Origin: an uncultured Saprospiraceae bacterium
Lineage (GTDB): Bacteria > Bacteroidota > Bacteroidia > Chitinophagales > Saprospiraceae
Direction of reading: 5' to 3'
Length of the DNA stretch: 11,889 nucleotides
NCBI GenBank assembly: GCA_937942405.1
Contig: CALDEN010000063.1
Span: forward strand, 1 to 11,889
Shown in pieces: positions 1 to 7,497 of this stretch. The position numbers and the translations under genes were made by a program. Numbering within the stretch: the first letter of the stretch is position 1; the number at the start of each line of letters is the position of its first letter. The notes under the pieces are model-generated. The model searched no databases, was not told the origin of the DNA, and was given only the letters and a program-made list of their open reading frames with translations.

Positions 1-1
1 T

Positions 2-85
2 CTAAGTGTGAGCAAGTTTGTAGATGAGCCTAAAATGCATTTAATCGAATTGCAAGAAATTGAGGATGATGAAAGCAATAATTAG
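2..85 (+). CDS. 3' end of an upstream gene, probably ftsW (partial)
   Basis: Frame 2 is open from the left edge to a TAG at 83-85, while the other two forward frames stop within the first 30 bases. The visible 27 residues are hydrophilic and end in an acidic stretch (EIEDDESNN), consistent with a cytoplasmic C-terminal tail. The frame overlaps the start of murG by about 20 bases, which fits translational coupling in a tight operon. In Bacteroidota dcw clusters the gene before murG is normally ftsW, the SEDS-family septal glycan polymerase. That identity rests on gene order only, because no FtsW motif lies inside the window. Confidence 0.45.
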   Translation, partial: LSVSKFVDEPKMHLIELQEIEDDESNN

Positions 86-1175
86 TGGAGGAGGTAGCGG
101 AGGACATATATTTCCTGCAATAGCGATTGCAGATAAGATAAAAGAAAAATTTCCTGATGCCGATATACTTTTTGTAGGTGCAGAGGGAAAAATGGAAATG
201 GAAAAAATCCCGAAAGCGGGATATACAATTGTAGGCTTACCGATAAGGGGCTTGCAGAGAAAATTGACATTGAAGAATTTAGCTTTCCCGTTTAGACTTC
301 TATTGAGTCTATGGAGGGCCCGAGGCTTAATGCAAAAATTCAAGCCAGATTTGGTCGTAGGTGTAGGAGGGTATGCGAGCGGACCGATGATGCGAGTTGC
401 GACGAGTGCTAGATCTAAAAGAAGGGGAGTAAAAACGCTTCTTCAGGAACAGAACTCATATCCGGGTATGACCAATAAGTTATTGGCCAGTAGAGTAGAT
501 CGCATTTGTGTGGCTTATCCAGGAATGGAAAAATTTTTTCCACATGATAAAATTCAATTAACGGGTAATCCGGTTAGAAGTAACATGGATAATGTAGTGG
601 TGAGTGTTGATGAGGCGAGAGGTCATTTTGATCTTGAATCAGATAAGAAAACGATTCTCGTATTTGGCGGAAGCTTAGGAGCTAGAACATTGAATAATGC
701 AATGAAAAAAGGGGTAGAAAGAATACGAGAGATGCCTGATGTCCAGTGGATATGGCAGGCTGGTAAACTTTATGTGGATCAGTACATAAACTGTGAAACT
801 GCACTGTTGCCTAATGTCAAATTTGTCGAATTTATCGATCGGATGGACATTGCGTATAAAGCCGCAGATGTTGCGGTTTCACGAGCAGGAGCTTTATCTA
901 TTTCAGAACTAGCTCTGGTAGGACAAGCGACCATATTGATTCCATCGCCAAATGTAGCGGAGGATCACCAAACTAAAAATGCGACATCATTAGTAGATAA
1001 GGAAGCCGCACTTTTAGTAAAAGATAAAGATGCGGAAGAGAAGATGATAAAGACGGCATTGCATATTTTTCAAGATGAAAAGTGTTTGAAAAAACTTCAA
1101 GACAATATCCTGAAATTTAGAAAACCAGATGCAGCTGATCATATAGTAGATGAAATAATTAAACTGTGTAAATGA
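66..1175 (+). CDS. murG: UDP-GlcNAc:undecaprenyl-PP-MurNAc-pentapeptide N-acetylglucosaminyltransferase MurG
   Basis: MurG is a GT-B glycosyltransferase at the inner face of the cytoplasmic membrane. It moves GlcNAc from UDP-GlcNAc onto lipid I to make lipid II, the peptidoglycan precursor. The 369-residue length fits the family (E. coli MurG has 355). Visible motifs are the N-terminal glycine loop GGGSGGH (residues 8-14), GVGGYASGP (99-107), QEQNSYPG (about 127-134), the second glycine loop GGSLGAR (201-207), and the UDP-GlcNAc-binding segment SRAGALSISE (272-281) followed by EDHQTKNA. Possible starts are TTG at 60, ATG at 66 and ATG at 69. An ATG is preferred because the family normally begins only a few residues before the glycine loop; 66 and 69 cannot be told apart. 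The start overlaps the preceding frame, and the TGA stop overlaps the murC ATG (ATGA at 1172-1175), so the genes are probably translationally coupled. Confidence 0.97.
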   Translation: MMKAIISGGGSGGHIFPAIAIADKIKEKFPDADILFVGAEGKMEMEKIPKAGYTIVGLPIRGLQRKLTLKNLAFPFRLLLSLWRARGLMQKFKPDLVVGVGGYASGPMMRVATSARSKRRGVKTLLQEQNSYPGMTNKLLASRVDRICVAYPGMEKFFPHDKIQLTGNPVRSNMDNVVVSVDEARGHFDLESDKKTILVFGGSLGARTLNNAMKKGVERIREMPDVQWIWQAGKLYVDQYINCETALLPNVKFVEFIDRMDIAYKAADVAVSRAGALSISELALVGQATILIPSPNVAEDHQTKNATSLVDKEAALLVKDKDAEEKMIKTALHIFQDEKCLKKLQDNILKFRKPDAADHIVDEIIKLCK

Positions 1176-2545
1176 AAAGTATAGAGGAGATAGAGTCGGT
1201 TTATTTTATAGGAATAGGGGGCATCGGTATGAGTGCTTTGGCTAGATATTATAACCATCTAGGGAAAAAAATATTTGGTTACGACAGGGATCGTAACAAG
1301 CTTACTAAAAAGTTAGAAGCTGAAGGGATGACTATTCATTATAAAGTGGATGTAGGTCAGATTCCTGCTGATATAGATCTTGTGATTTATACACCAGCTA
1401 TTGCAGAGAATCATGCAGAGTTAGAATGGTGTATGAATAGTGGAGTTCCCGTGATAAAAAGAGCTCAGGCACTGGGCCTGATAAGTACTGCCAAGAAAAC
1501 AATGGCTATTGCTGGTACGCACGGCAAGACTTCTACGAGTTCTATGTTATCGCATATTTTGACAGTATGCAATACAGGTGCCAGTGCATTGGTCGGGGGC
1601 ATTATGGTAGATTACGATGGTAATTTTATCTACGGTGATGGAGATATTCTAGTGACGGAAGCGGATGAGTTTGACAGGTCATTTTTACGCTTGGATGTAG
1701 ACTTCGGGGCCATAATGTCTATGGATTCTGATCATCTGGACATCTATAATACAAATGAAGAATTAATCGATGCTTTTGCTCAATTTACTCAAAGGATTAG
1801 AGAAGGTGGAAAGCTGTTTTTGAAATCAGGTTTGATCAGTAATATTAGCCGATCTGTAATTCTTGACTGGAACTCTAAAGGAGTAGAAGTATATGATTTC
1901 GGAGATGTAGATGCTAGAATTTATGCTCATAATGAACGAGTAGAAAACGGTGTTTACTTTTTTGACATTTATTATCTCGGAGATGTTTACGAAGACTTTT
2001 CGCTGATCATGCCAGGTAAGCATAATGCTGAAAATGCATCCGTTGCCTTTGCAATGGCTAGAGAGTTAGGAATAGATGCGGAAGAAATAAGAAAAGCTTT
2101 AAAGTCTTTTAAGGGAATAAAAAGAAGATTTGAAGAGGTGCTGAAGAATGATAGGATTACCATAATCGATGATTATGCCCATCATCCGACTGAGATAAAT
2201 GCGGCTCTGAGTGCGGTAAAAACATTGTATCCTGAAAGTAAAATGACAGTTGTTTTTCAACCTCATTTATTTTCTCGAACGCGAGATTTTTTTGAAGATT
2301 TTGCAAAGGAGTTAAGTGTTGCAGATGAGGTAATATTAGTGGAGATATATCCAGCTAGAGAAGAGCCGATAGAGGGAGTCAGTTCAGAGATGATTTTCGA
2401 CTTAATAACTTCTGCTCAGAAAAGCATCTGTAAAAAGACAGACTTAATAGCTGTTTTGGAGAAGAAGGAAGTTGAATTGTTAATTGTTTTAGGAGCAGGA
2501 GATATTGATAAGGAAATTAAAAAAATAAAAAAATTATATAAATAA
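1172..2545 (+). CDS. murC: UDP-N-acetylmuramate--L-alanine ligase MurC
   Basis: MurC is a cytoplasmic ATP-dependent ligase that adds L-alanine to UDP-MurNAc, the first step of stem-peptide assembly. The 457 residues match the usual length. The N-terminal Rossmann-type domain carries GIGGIGMSALA (14-24). The central ATPase domain has the P-loop AGTHGKTST (114-122), the acidic motif EADEFDRS (163-170) and DSDHLD (185-190). The ADP-binding and C-terminal regions show HNAENA (284-289), GIKRRFE (315-321) and the MurC hallmark DDYAHHPTE (333-341), followed by FQPHLFSRTRDF. The gene starts in a 4-base ATGA overlap with murG and ends 3 bases before ftsQ, with no room for a separate promoter. There is no ddl gene between murC and ftsQ, unlike the E. 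coli cluster. The C-terminus is lysine-rich. Confidence 0.98.
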   Translation: MKSIEEIESVYFIGIGGIGMSALARYYNHLGKKIFGYDRDRNKLTKKLEAEGMTIHYKVDVGQIPADIDLVIYTPAIAENHAELEWCMNSGVPVIKRAQALGLISTAKKTMAIAGTHGKTSTSSMLSHILTVCNTGASALVGGIMVDYDGNFIYGDGDILVTEADEFDRSFLRLDVDFGAIMSMDSDHLDIYNTNEELIDAFAQFTQRIREGGKLFLKSGLISNISRSVILDWNSKGVEVYDFGDVDARIYAHNERVENGVYFFDIYYLGDVYEDFSLIMPGKHNAENASVAFAMARELGIDAEEIRKALKSFKGIKRRFEEVLKNDRITIIDDYAHHPTEINAALSAVKTLYPESKMTVVFQPHLFSRTRDFFEDFAKELSVADEVILVEIYPAREEPIEGVSSEMIFDLITSAQKSICKKTDLIAVLEKKEVELLIVLGAGDIDKEIKKIKKLYK

Positions 2546-2548
2546 TTA

Positions 2549-3328
2549 ATGAGTAATAGCATAAATACAAGTTGGAAACATAAAGCTTTCATGTGGTCAT
2601 TGATATCTCTGATATCGGTAGCACTTGTATTTAGTGTGATGAGTAAGCGAGATTCTAGAGTGCAAGACCTCAAAGTTCATTTTAATAAAAATTATGGTAA
2701 GAGCTTAATCGGTAAGAAAGAACTTATCGCTTTGCTCGGACAGCACGTAGGCTATGACATCGTAAATGCAAAGATTAGTGAATTGCCTTTCGATACGTTT
2801 GAAGACTTTTTAGAGCGAGACTCTCGTATCCATAAAGCAGAGTTTTATATAGATAAACTAAATCGAGTAGCCGTGGTCATAGATCTTTCAGAACCTATCG
2901 TAAGGGTAAATCCCAAAGAAGGTAAAGGCTTCTACCTAGATCAGTATGGCAATAGGATTAAACTGAATGATAAGTCTACCGTGCGTGTTCCTGTAGCTAC
3001 TGGGTTTATTGATGGGTATAAGGAAGGGTTTGTAGATGCTGAGAAAAAAACATCGCTATATCAGGTTTATGATTTAGCTAAGAGACTCTATGATGATCCG
3101 CAATTTTTATCTCCTCTAGTAGAGCAGATTTATGTGGATGAAAATAATGATATAACGCTAGTCCCTAAAGTGGGAAGAGAAAAAATATTCTTTGGGAAAT
3201 TTGACAATGTAGATAACAAATTTTACCGACTCTCTGAGTTTTATAGGAGAGGACTTCCCAAAGAAGGATGGAATAAATACAAAGAATTACGCTTGGATAT
3301 AAAAGACCAGGTAGTGGGACGTAAATGA
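2549..3328 (+). CDS. ftsQ: Cell division protein FtsQ/DivIB family
   Basis: FtsQ is a bitopic inner-membrane divisome protein that links early ring components to the septal synthases through its partners FtsB and FtsL. This 259-residue protein has a short cytoplasmic N-terminus with basic residues (KHK at 10-12), one transmembrane helix at about 13-31, and a periplasmic remainder. The segment after the helix (LKVHFNKNYGKSLIGKKEL and onward) looks like the POTRA domain that FtsQ proteins carry next to the membrane. The C-terminal half is the poorly conserved beta domain. Sequence signals are weak, as is usual for this family, so the call rests largely on position between murC and ftsA together with topology and length. 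The start lies 3 bases after the murC stop. Confidence 0.88.
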   Translation: MSNSINTSWKHKAFMWSLISLISVALVFSVMSKRDSRVQDLKVHFNKNYGKSLIGKKELIALLGQHVGYDIVNAKISELPFDTFEDFLERDSRIHKAEFYIDKLNRVAVVIDLSEPIVRVNPKEGKGFYLDQYGNRIKLNDKSTVRVPVATGFIDGYKEGFVDAEKKTSLYQVYDLAKRLYDDPQFLSPLVEQIYVDENNDITLVPKVGREKIFFGKFDNVDNKFYRLSEFYRRGLPKEGWNKYKELRLDIKDQVVGRK

Positions 3329-3344
3329 TTATAATTAATTCTAA

Positions 3345-4679
3345 ATGACTATGAACCAAATAACTCAAAATTCAAATCTTGCGATCGCAGTAGATATAGG
3401 GACAACAAAGGTCTGTGCTATTGCTGGTAAAAAGAACGAAGACGGAAAACTCGAAATACTAGGAGTAGGAAGAGTAAGTTCAGAAGGTGTATCTAGAGGT
3501 GTGGTGTCTAATATTGATAAAACAGTAAAGGCCATAACTGAGGCAATCTGCATTGCAGAGGAAGCTGCGGGATTAAAGTTCTCTACGGTACATGTAGGTA
3601 TTGCGGGTCAACATATAAAGAGCTTACATCATCATGGTTTGTTAGTCAGGGATTTAGCAGAGGAAGAAATAGTGCGTTCTGAGATTGAAAAATTAATTGC
3701 CGACATGCATAAAATGGTGTTGCCTCCGGGTGATCAAATTTTACATGTCTTACCTCAAGAATTTACAGTAGATGATCAGGAAGGTATAAAGGATCCTATA
3801 GGTATGTGTGGGGTGAGGCTCGAGGCCAAGTTCCATATCATCACAGGACAACTTACGGCTTCTCGGAATATTTTGAGATGTCTAGAAAGAGTAGGTTTGA
3901 AAGTGGCAGGTATGACACTAGAGCCTATTGCTTCTGCTAATGCTGTGCTTACGAGTGATGAGAAAGAAGCAGGAGTAGCGATGGTAGACATAGGAGGTGG
4001 AACGACGGATATCACTATTTATAAAGATGGTATCATTAGGCATACTGCTGTTGTCCCATTCGGCGGTAATGTGATTACCAACGATATTAAAGAAGCTTGT
4101 GCAGTTATGCATGTTCAGGCAGAAAAATTGAAAGTTAAGTTTGGCTCTGCATTGCATTCTGAACTCACGGATAATCGGATTATATCTGTTCCTGGTTTAA
4201 AGGGCAGAGATCCTAAAGAGGTGTCAGAAAAAAACCTTGCCAAGATCATAGAATGTAGAGTCGAAGAAATTTTTGACTATGTGATGTGGGAGATAAAACG
4301 TTCCGGATTTGAAAATAAGCTGATAGCTGGCATCGTATTGACTGGAGGAGGATCTCTGTTGAAAAACATAGAACTGCTTGCGGATTTCTGTACGGGTCTT
4401 CCGAGTAGATTGGGAGAGCCTGTGGAATATTTGAGTGATGACATTAATCACGATTTGACTAGTCCGATATACAGTACATCTATAGGTCTGCTATTGACAG
4501 CTCTAGATGATGTGGCGTATTTAGAAGAGGAAGATGTAACTATTTTTGATTTAGATGAGCAAGGCGATGAAGAAAATAGAGAAGACATTACCGTTCCTGA
4601 AAATGATAAAACATGGTATAAAAAGATTTTTACATATACCAAGGAATATTTTGAAACAACTCCAGACACGGAATTTTAA
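3345..4679 (+). CDS. ftsA: Cell division protein FtsA, actin-like Z-ring membrane tether
   Basis: FtsA is an actin-fold ATP-binding protein that polymerises on the inner membrane, binds the C-terminal peptide of FtsZ and recruits later division proteins. The 444 residues contain the actin-family phosphate-1 motif DIGTTKVCAI (17-26), the phosphate-2 motif DIGGGTTD (215-222) and the adenosine motif GIVLTGGGSLL (about 329-339). The inserted SHS2-type 1C subdomain, characteristic of FtsA, should fall around 85-165. After an acidic linker (about 385-420), residues 424-436 (WYKKIFTYTKEYF) can form an amphipathic helix of aromatic and basic residues, as expected for the membrane-targeting sequence. 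A second in-frame ATG lies at 3351, so the true start could be two codons later. The gene sits 16 bases after ftsQ and 25 before ftsZ. Confidence 0.97.
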   Translation: MTMNQITQNSNLAIAVDIGTTKVCAIAGKKNEDGKLEILGVGRVSSEGVSRGVVSNIDKTVKAITEAICIAEEAAGLKFSTVHVGIAGQHIKSLHHHGLLVRDLAEEEIVRSEIEKLIADMHKMVLPPGDQILHVLPQEFTVDDQEGIKDPIGMCGVRLEAKFHIITGQLTASRNILRCLERVGLKVAGMTLEPIASANAVLTSDEKEAGVAMVDIGGGTTDITIYKDGIIRHTAVVPFGGNVITNDIKEACAVMHVQAEKLKVKFGSALHSELTDNRIISVPGLKGRDPKEVSEKNLAKIIECRVEEIFDYVMWEIKRSGFENKLIAGIVLTGGGSLLKNIELLADFCTGLPSRLGEPVEYLSDDINHDLTSPIYSTSIGLLLTALDDVAYLEEEDVTIFDLDEQGDEENREDITVPENDKTWYKKIFTYTKEYFETTPDTEF

Positions 4680-4704
4680 TTTATTAAAATAAAATTTAAA
4701 GATT

Positions 4705-6114
4705 ATGTTATTCGATTTACCAAAACATGAAAACTCTATAATTAAAGTTCTAGGTGTCGGAGGGGGAGGCTCTAACGCTGTCGCTCACATGTTCCAGCAA
4801 GGAATAAAAGGAGTAGACTTTGCTGTATGCAATACAGATGCTCAGGCGATGGAATCTAGTCCAGTTCCTATCAAGATCCAATTGGGTCCTGAATTAACGG
4901 AAGGTATGGGTGCAGGAGCTCAGCCTGAAGTAGGGAAGCAGTCTTGTATAGAGTCGATAGACGAGGTGAGGCAATTCTTATCTGGCAATACCAAAATGCT
5001 GTTTATCACTGCCGGTATGGGTGGGGGTACAGGAACTGGTGCGGCTCCCATCATTGCCAAAGCAGCGAGAGATTTAGATATACTTACTGTGGCTATAGTA
5101 ACCTTGCCATTCGATTTTGAAGGAAAGAAAAGAAACGGTCATGCGGAGGAAGGATTGGAGCAGCTACGTAAAAATGTAGATAGTCTCTTAGTGATTTCTA
5201 ATGAGCGATTATTTAGCATGTTTGAGGACATGAGTCTGGAAGAAGCATTTGCTGAGGCAGATTCAGTCTTAACCACCGCTGCAAAAGGAATAGCTGAAAT
5301 TATTACTAGACGAGGTACTGTAAATGTCGATTTTAAAGATGTGAATACAGTCATGAGAGATAGTGGTAAGGCCATCATGGGTAATGCCATAGTTTCTGGA
5401 GAAAACAGAGCAATAAGAGCAGTCGAAGGGGCAATTACATCTCCGCTCCTAGAAGACAATAACATACGAGGAGCTAAGCACATCCTACTGAATATCTATA
5501 CCGGTACACAGAAATTAGGTGTCAAGGAAATAGCTACGATCACTAATCATGTAAGACAGGCTGCAGGTGAAGATACCAATGTCATTTTCGGTAGTGGTAC
5601 AGATGAAAATCTAGGCGATAAACTAAGTGTAACGATCATAGCTACGGGATTCGAAAAAGAAAAACTCTTTAATTATAATACTGTATCAGAAAAAGTAATT
5701 AAAATAGATCTTAATGCTCCGATCATAGAAGAGACAGAGGAGCTGAACGAAATGCAGATAATAGATATTCATGATGGAGTAGATGATTTGATCGATACAG
5801 GTGTGGATGATGTTTATGACACTATTAAAAATTATAGTGGTAGAGAAGGTGTAACGCTGGATCTAGATTATGATCCTAATAATGAGCGTCAAAAAATGCT
5901 CGAGCTAGAACGTAAGAAGGAGCGAGAAATGCAAAGGTCTATGAGGCAGAATCGTAGAGAGGCATTCGGACAGAGTTTGGATGACCCTAATACGATCTCT
6001 GAGATGGAAAACATCCCTGCGTATAAAAGAAGAAAGATAGATCTAGATGAGATAAATAAAGATGCAGATATCGACCGATTGTCTATTGACGATGGCGGGA
6101 GATATTATAACTAA
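4705..6114 (+). CDS. ftsZ: Cell division protein FtsZ, tubulin-like GTPase
   Basis: FtsZ is the tubulin-homologous GTPase that assembles into the cytoplasmic Z-ring and marks the division site. The 469 residues are longer than E. coli FtsZ (383) because of the C-terminal extension. The GTPase domain shows GVGGGGSNA (17-25), the tubulin signature GGGTGTGAAP (106-115), and the T7 synergy loop NVDFKD (207-212), whose acidic residues complete the GTPase site of the neighbouring subunit. An intrinsically disordered linker, acidic at about 340-395 and strongly charged and basic at about 393-420, leads to IPAYKRRKID (437-446). This resembles the conserved FtsA-binding C-terminal peptide (E. coli DIPAFLRKQAD). 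Unusually compared with E. coli, 23 mostly acidic residues follow it. This is the last gene of the operon, ending about 80 bases before a strong terminator. Confidence 0.98.
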   Translation: MLFDLPKHENSIIKVLGVGGGGSNAVAHMFQQGIKGVDFAVCNTDAQAMESSPVPIKIQLGPELTEGMGAGAQPEVGKQSCIESIDEVRQFLSGNTKMLFITAGMGGGTGTGAAPIIAKAARDLDILTVAIVTLPFDFEGKKRNGHAEEGLEQLRKNVDSLLVISNERLFSMFEDMSLEEAFAEADSVLTTAAKGIAEIITRRGTVNVDFKDVNTVMRDSGKAIMGNAIVSGENRAIRAVEGAITSPLLEDNNIRGAKHILLNIYTGTQKLGVKEIATITNHVRQAAGEDTNVIFGSGTDENLGDKLSVTIIATGFEKEKLFNYNTVSEKVIKIDLNAPIIEETEELNEMQIIDIHDGVDDLIDTGVDDVYDTIKNYSGREGVTLDLDYDPNNERQKMLELERKKEREMQRSMRQNRREAFGQSLDDPNTISEMENIPAYKRRKIDLDEINKDADIDRLSIDDGGRYYN

Positions 6115-6141
6115 ACTGACTAGAATGAGATGGACTTAAGA

Positions 6142-6160
6142 TTTCGTCTTTTTTCGTCTT
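6142..6160. repeat. Short tandem direct repeat after ftsZ
   Basis: Two copies of TTTCGTCTT lie at 6142-6150 and 6152-6160, separated by one T, in the gap between ftsZ and its terminator. No function is apparent. The repeat could be a slippage product, or a pyrimidine-rich stretch of the 3' untranslated region. Confidence 0.5.
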
Positions 6161-6185
6161 TAGATCGATCACTTGATTGATCTAA
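6160..6185. repeat. Inverted repeat in the ftsZ 3' untranslated region
   Basis: The arms TTAGATCGATCA (6160-6171) and TGATTGATCTAA (6174-6185) are complementary except for one position, which would be a G-U pair in the + strand RNA. With only two bases between the arms, the innermost pairs would open to form a loop. No T tract follows directly, so it is not a classical terminator on its own. It could stabilise the 3' end of the dcw transcript or bind a protein, and it lies just upstream of the real terminator. Confidence 0.45.
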
Positions 6186-6186
6186 T

Positions 6187-6220
6187 AAAAAAAGCTCTGG
6201 CTCTCCGCCAGAGTTTTTTT
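6187..6220. terminator. Bidirectional rho-independent terminator shared by ftsZ (+) and the serine hydrolase (-)
   Basis: A perfect 7-base-pair GC-rich stem, CTCTGGC (6195-6201) with GCCAGAG (6207-6213), has a 5-base loop. It is flanked by seven A (6187-6193) and seven T (6214-6220). Both strands therefore give a hairpin followed by a U tract, so it can end the dcw operon transcript and that of the convergent hydrolase gene. The TAA stop of the hydrolase (6219-6221, read on the - strand) falls inside the tract. Confidence 0.92.
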
Positions 6221-7355
6221 ATTTTAACTCGTTTTGTTTTATACTTGTATAGAGCTTGAAACTCAATTGTTCTATTTCATTTGATCTTTGATGAAAAGCA
6301 GATACGTTAGATAATATCACTATGCCGATATCCGACTCGGGACTTAAAAGTACATAGGATGTGAAACCTCCTGTGCCTCCACCATGCCAGTATATTTTTT
6401 CTTTATTTTTTGCATTCAAAATACTCCACCCCAGGCCCATTGATATACGTTCGTCTTTTTGAAACGTTTCTTTTCTGGTTAGTGCTAAGACTTCGGTGTT
6501 GCCATAAAGATGGTAATCTAAAAATGTACATAGATCTTTAATAGTACTCAGAACGGCCCCTGCTCCGGTCATTGCATTCATGTCCCAGTGTGAAGTAGTC
6601 TTCCCATATTGATCTCTAGGTTTTACGAGTTGAGCTATTTCCGTTTCTGTTGAAATATAACTTTGGGTTAATCCATATTTTTTAAAAATGTACTTTTCAT
6701 ATAAATTTTCAAACGAGCTGCTAGCGATTTCCTTTAGGGTGTAAGCAAGTAGGCCTGCTCCAAGATTGGAGTACGTATATTTATTTTTTTTATTGTCAAA
6801 GGATATTGGTCTTTCTAAGTATTCTTTTAGCTTTTGAGCGTCATAATCCTTATACGGATTTGTTGGATCGGCTTTGCCTAAATCTAAATTTGTAGGCAGT
6901 CTAGGCAATCCTGAACTGTGATTAGCTAAGGAGACAAAGGAGATTTCGTCATTAAAACCTACTTCGAAACCTAAGTGTTTAGTTATATCGTCTTCCAAGG
7001 ATAGTTTTCCATCTATTACAAAATCGGCAAGGATGGTAGATGTAAATATTTTGGTAAGAGATCCGATCTCAAAAACACTCATGCTATTATCGATAGCAAC
7101 GGTATTCTTTTCAGTTTTCCGGAATCCATGAAATGAAATTTTACGTCTATGAACGATTCCGATTGCAATCTGAGTGGACATTGGAAACAGATTTAGGGAG
7201 CCATGGATTTGGGCTTTCTGTTTTTCAGTTAGATCTAGCTTAGTAATAGGGGAAGGAGTATAGTTGGTTTCTATACCATATCCCTGACTTATTAAAGCAC
7301 TGTAATTTAGGATAAGGATACCAAGTATCGAGAGTTTATTAATAAGAACATTCAT
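6219..7355 (-). CDS. Exported serine hydrolase, beta-lactamase class C / DD-peptidase family
   Basis: The 378-residue protein has the three active-site motifs of serine penicillin-recognising enzymes. These are SxxK as SLTK (S99-K102, with nucleophile S99 and general-base K102), YxN as YSN (195-197), and HGGG (324-327) in place of the KTG triad, as is usual for class C-like hydrolases. The family's NHSSGLP motif (about 145-151, compare THTSGLP) is also present. Residues 1-27 contain a hydrophobic stretch (LGILILNYSALISQ) that looks like a signal peptide, so the protein should act in the periplasm or at the cell surface. Family members include class C beta-lactamases, D-Ala-D-Ala carboxypeptidases, D-aminopeptidases and esterases; the sequence alone does not decide among these. 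Its position beside the dcw cluster is convergent and does not imply co-regulation. The ATG is at 7353-7355 with no clear Shine-Dalgarno. Confidence 0.9.
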   Translation of the reverse strand: MNVLINKLSILGILILNYSALISQGYGIETNYTPSPITKLDLTEKQKAQIHGSLNLFPMSTQIAIGIVHRRKISFHGFRKTEKNTVAIDNSMSVFEIGSLTKIFTSTILADFVIDGKLSLEDDITKHLGFEVGFNDEISFVSLANHSSGLPRLPTNLDLGKADPTNPYKDYDAQKLKEYLERPISFDNKKNKYTYSNLGAGLLAYTLKEIASSSFENLYEKYIFKKYGLTQSYISTETEIAQLVKPRDQYGKTTSHWDMNAMTGAGAVLSTIKDLCTFLDYHLYGNTEVLALTRKETFQKDERISMGLGWSILNAKNKEKIYWHGGGTGGFTSYVLLSPESDIGIVILSNVSAFHQRSNEIEQLSFKLYTSIKQNELK

Positions 7356-7393
7356 CTTTTACTGATCTAGCTAAGGAGATGCTGAGTATTAAT

Positions 7394-7406
7394 TTCCATA
7401 TTGGAA
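7394..7406. repeat. Small palindrome upstream of the serine hydrolase gene
   Basis: TTCCA (7394-7398) and TGGAA (7402-7406) are perfect inverted arms around a 3-base centre, 39 bases upstream of the hydrolase ATG. It overlaps the best candidate -7 element found there (GGAAAGTA at 7403-7410, read TACTTTCC on the - strand, with a possible TTG at 7427-7429). A repressor site is conceivable, but the palindrome is short and could arise by chance, and the promoter match is imperfect. Confidence 0.3.
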
Positions 7407-7433
7407 AGTACAGTATCTATAAATAGCAATTAT

Positions 7434-7467
7434 AAAAAAGGGTCTTACCATTTACTGATAAGACCCT
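7434..7467 (-). terminator. Rho-independent terminator of the T9SS/Omp28-like gene
   Basis: On the - strand, GGGTCTTA (7466 to 7459) pairs perfectly with TAAGACCC (7447 to 7440) across an 11-base loop. Six T (7439 to 7434) follow. It begins about 30 bases after the stop codon of the upstream - strand gene. It should separate that gene from the serine hydrolase, which therefore needs its own promoter in the remaining roughly 80 bases. Confidence 0.9.
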
Positions 7468-7497
7468 AAAACTATAGTATATATTAATTGCGACTAA

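Noticed and set aside
60..68. TTG at 60 as the murG start.
   Set aside because: Two ATG codons follow within nine bases and fit the usual short distance to the glycine loop better.
5139..5483. A 114-residue open frame on the - strand inside ftsZ.
   Set aside because: It lies wholly within a strongly conserved GTPase-domain coding region and shows no recognisable domain; it is a shadow frame.
7356..7497. A small gene or noncoding RNA in the gap between the hydrolase and the T9SS gene.
   Set aside because: The hairpin here is explained as the terminator of the T9SS gene, and no credible open frame or further structure was seen.
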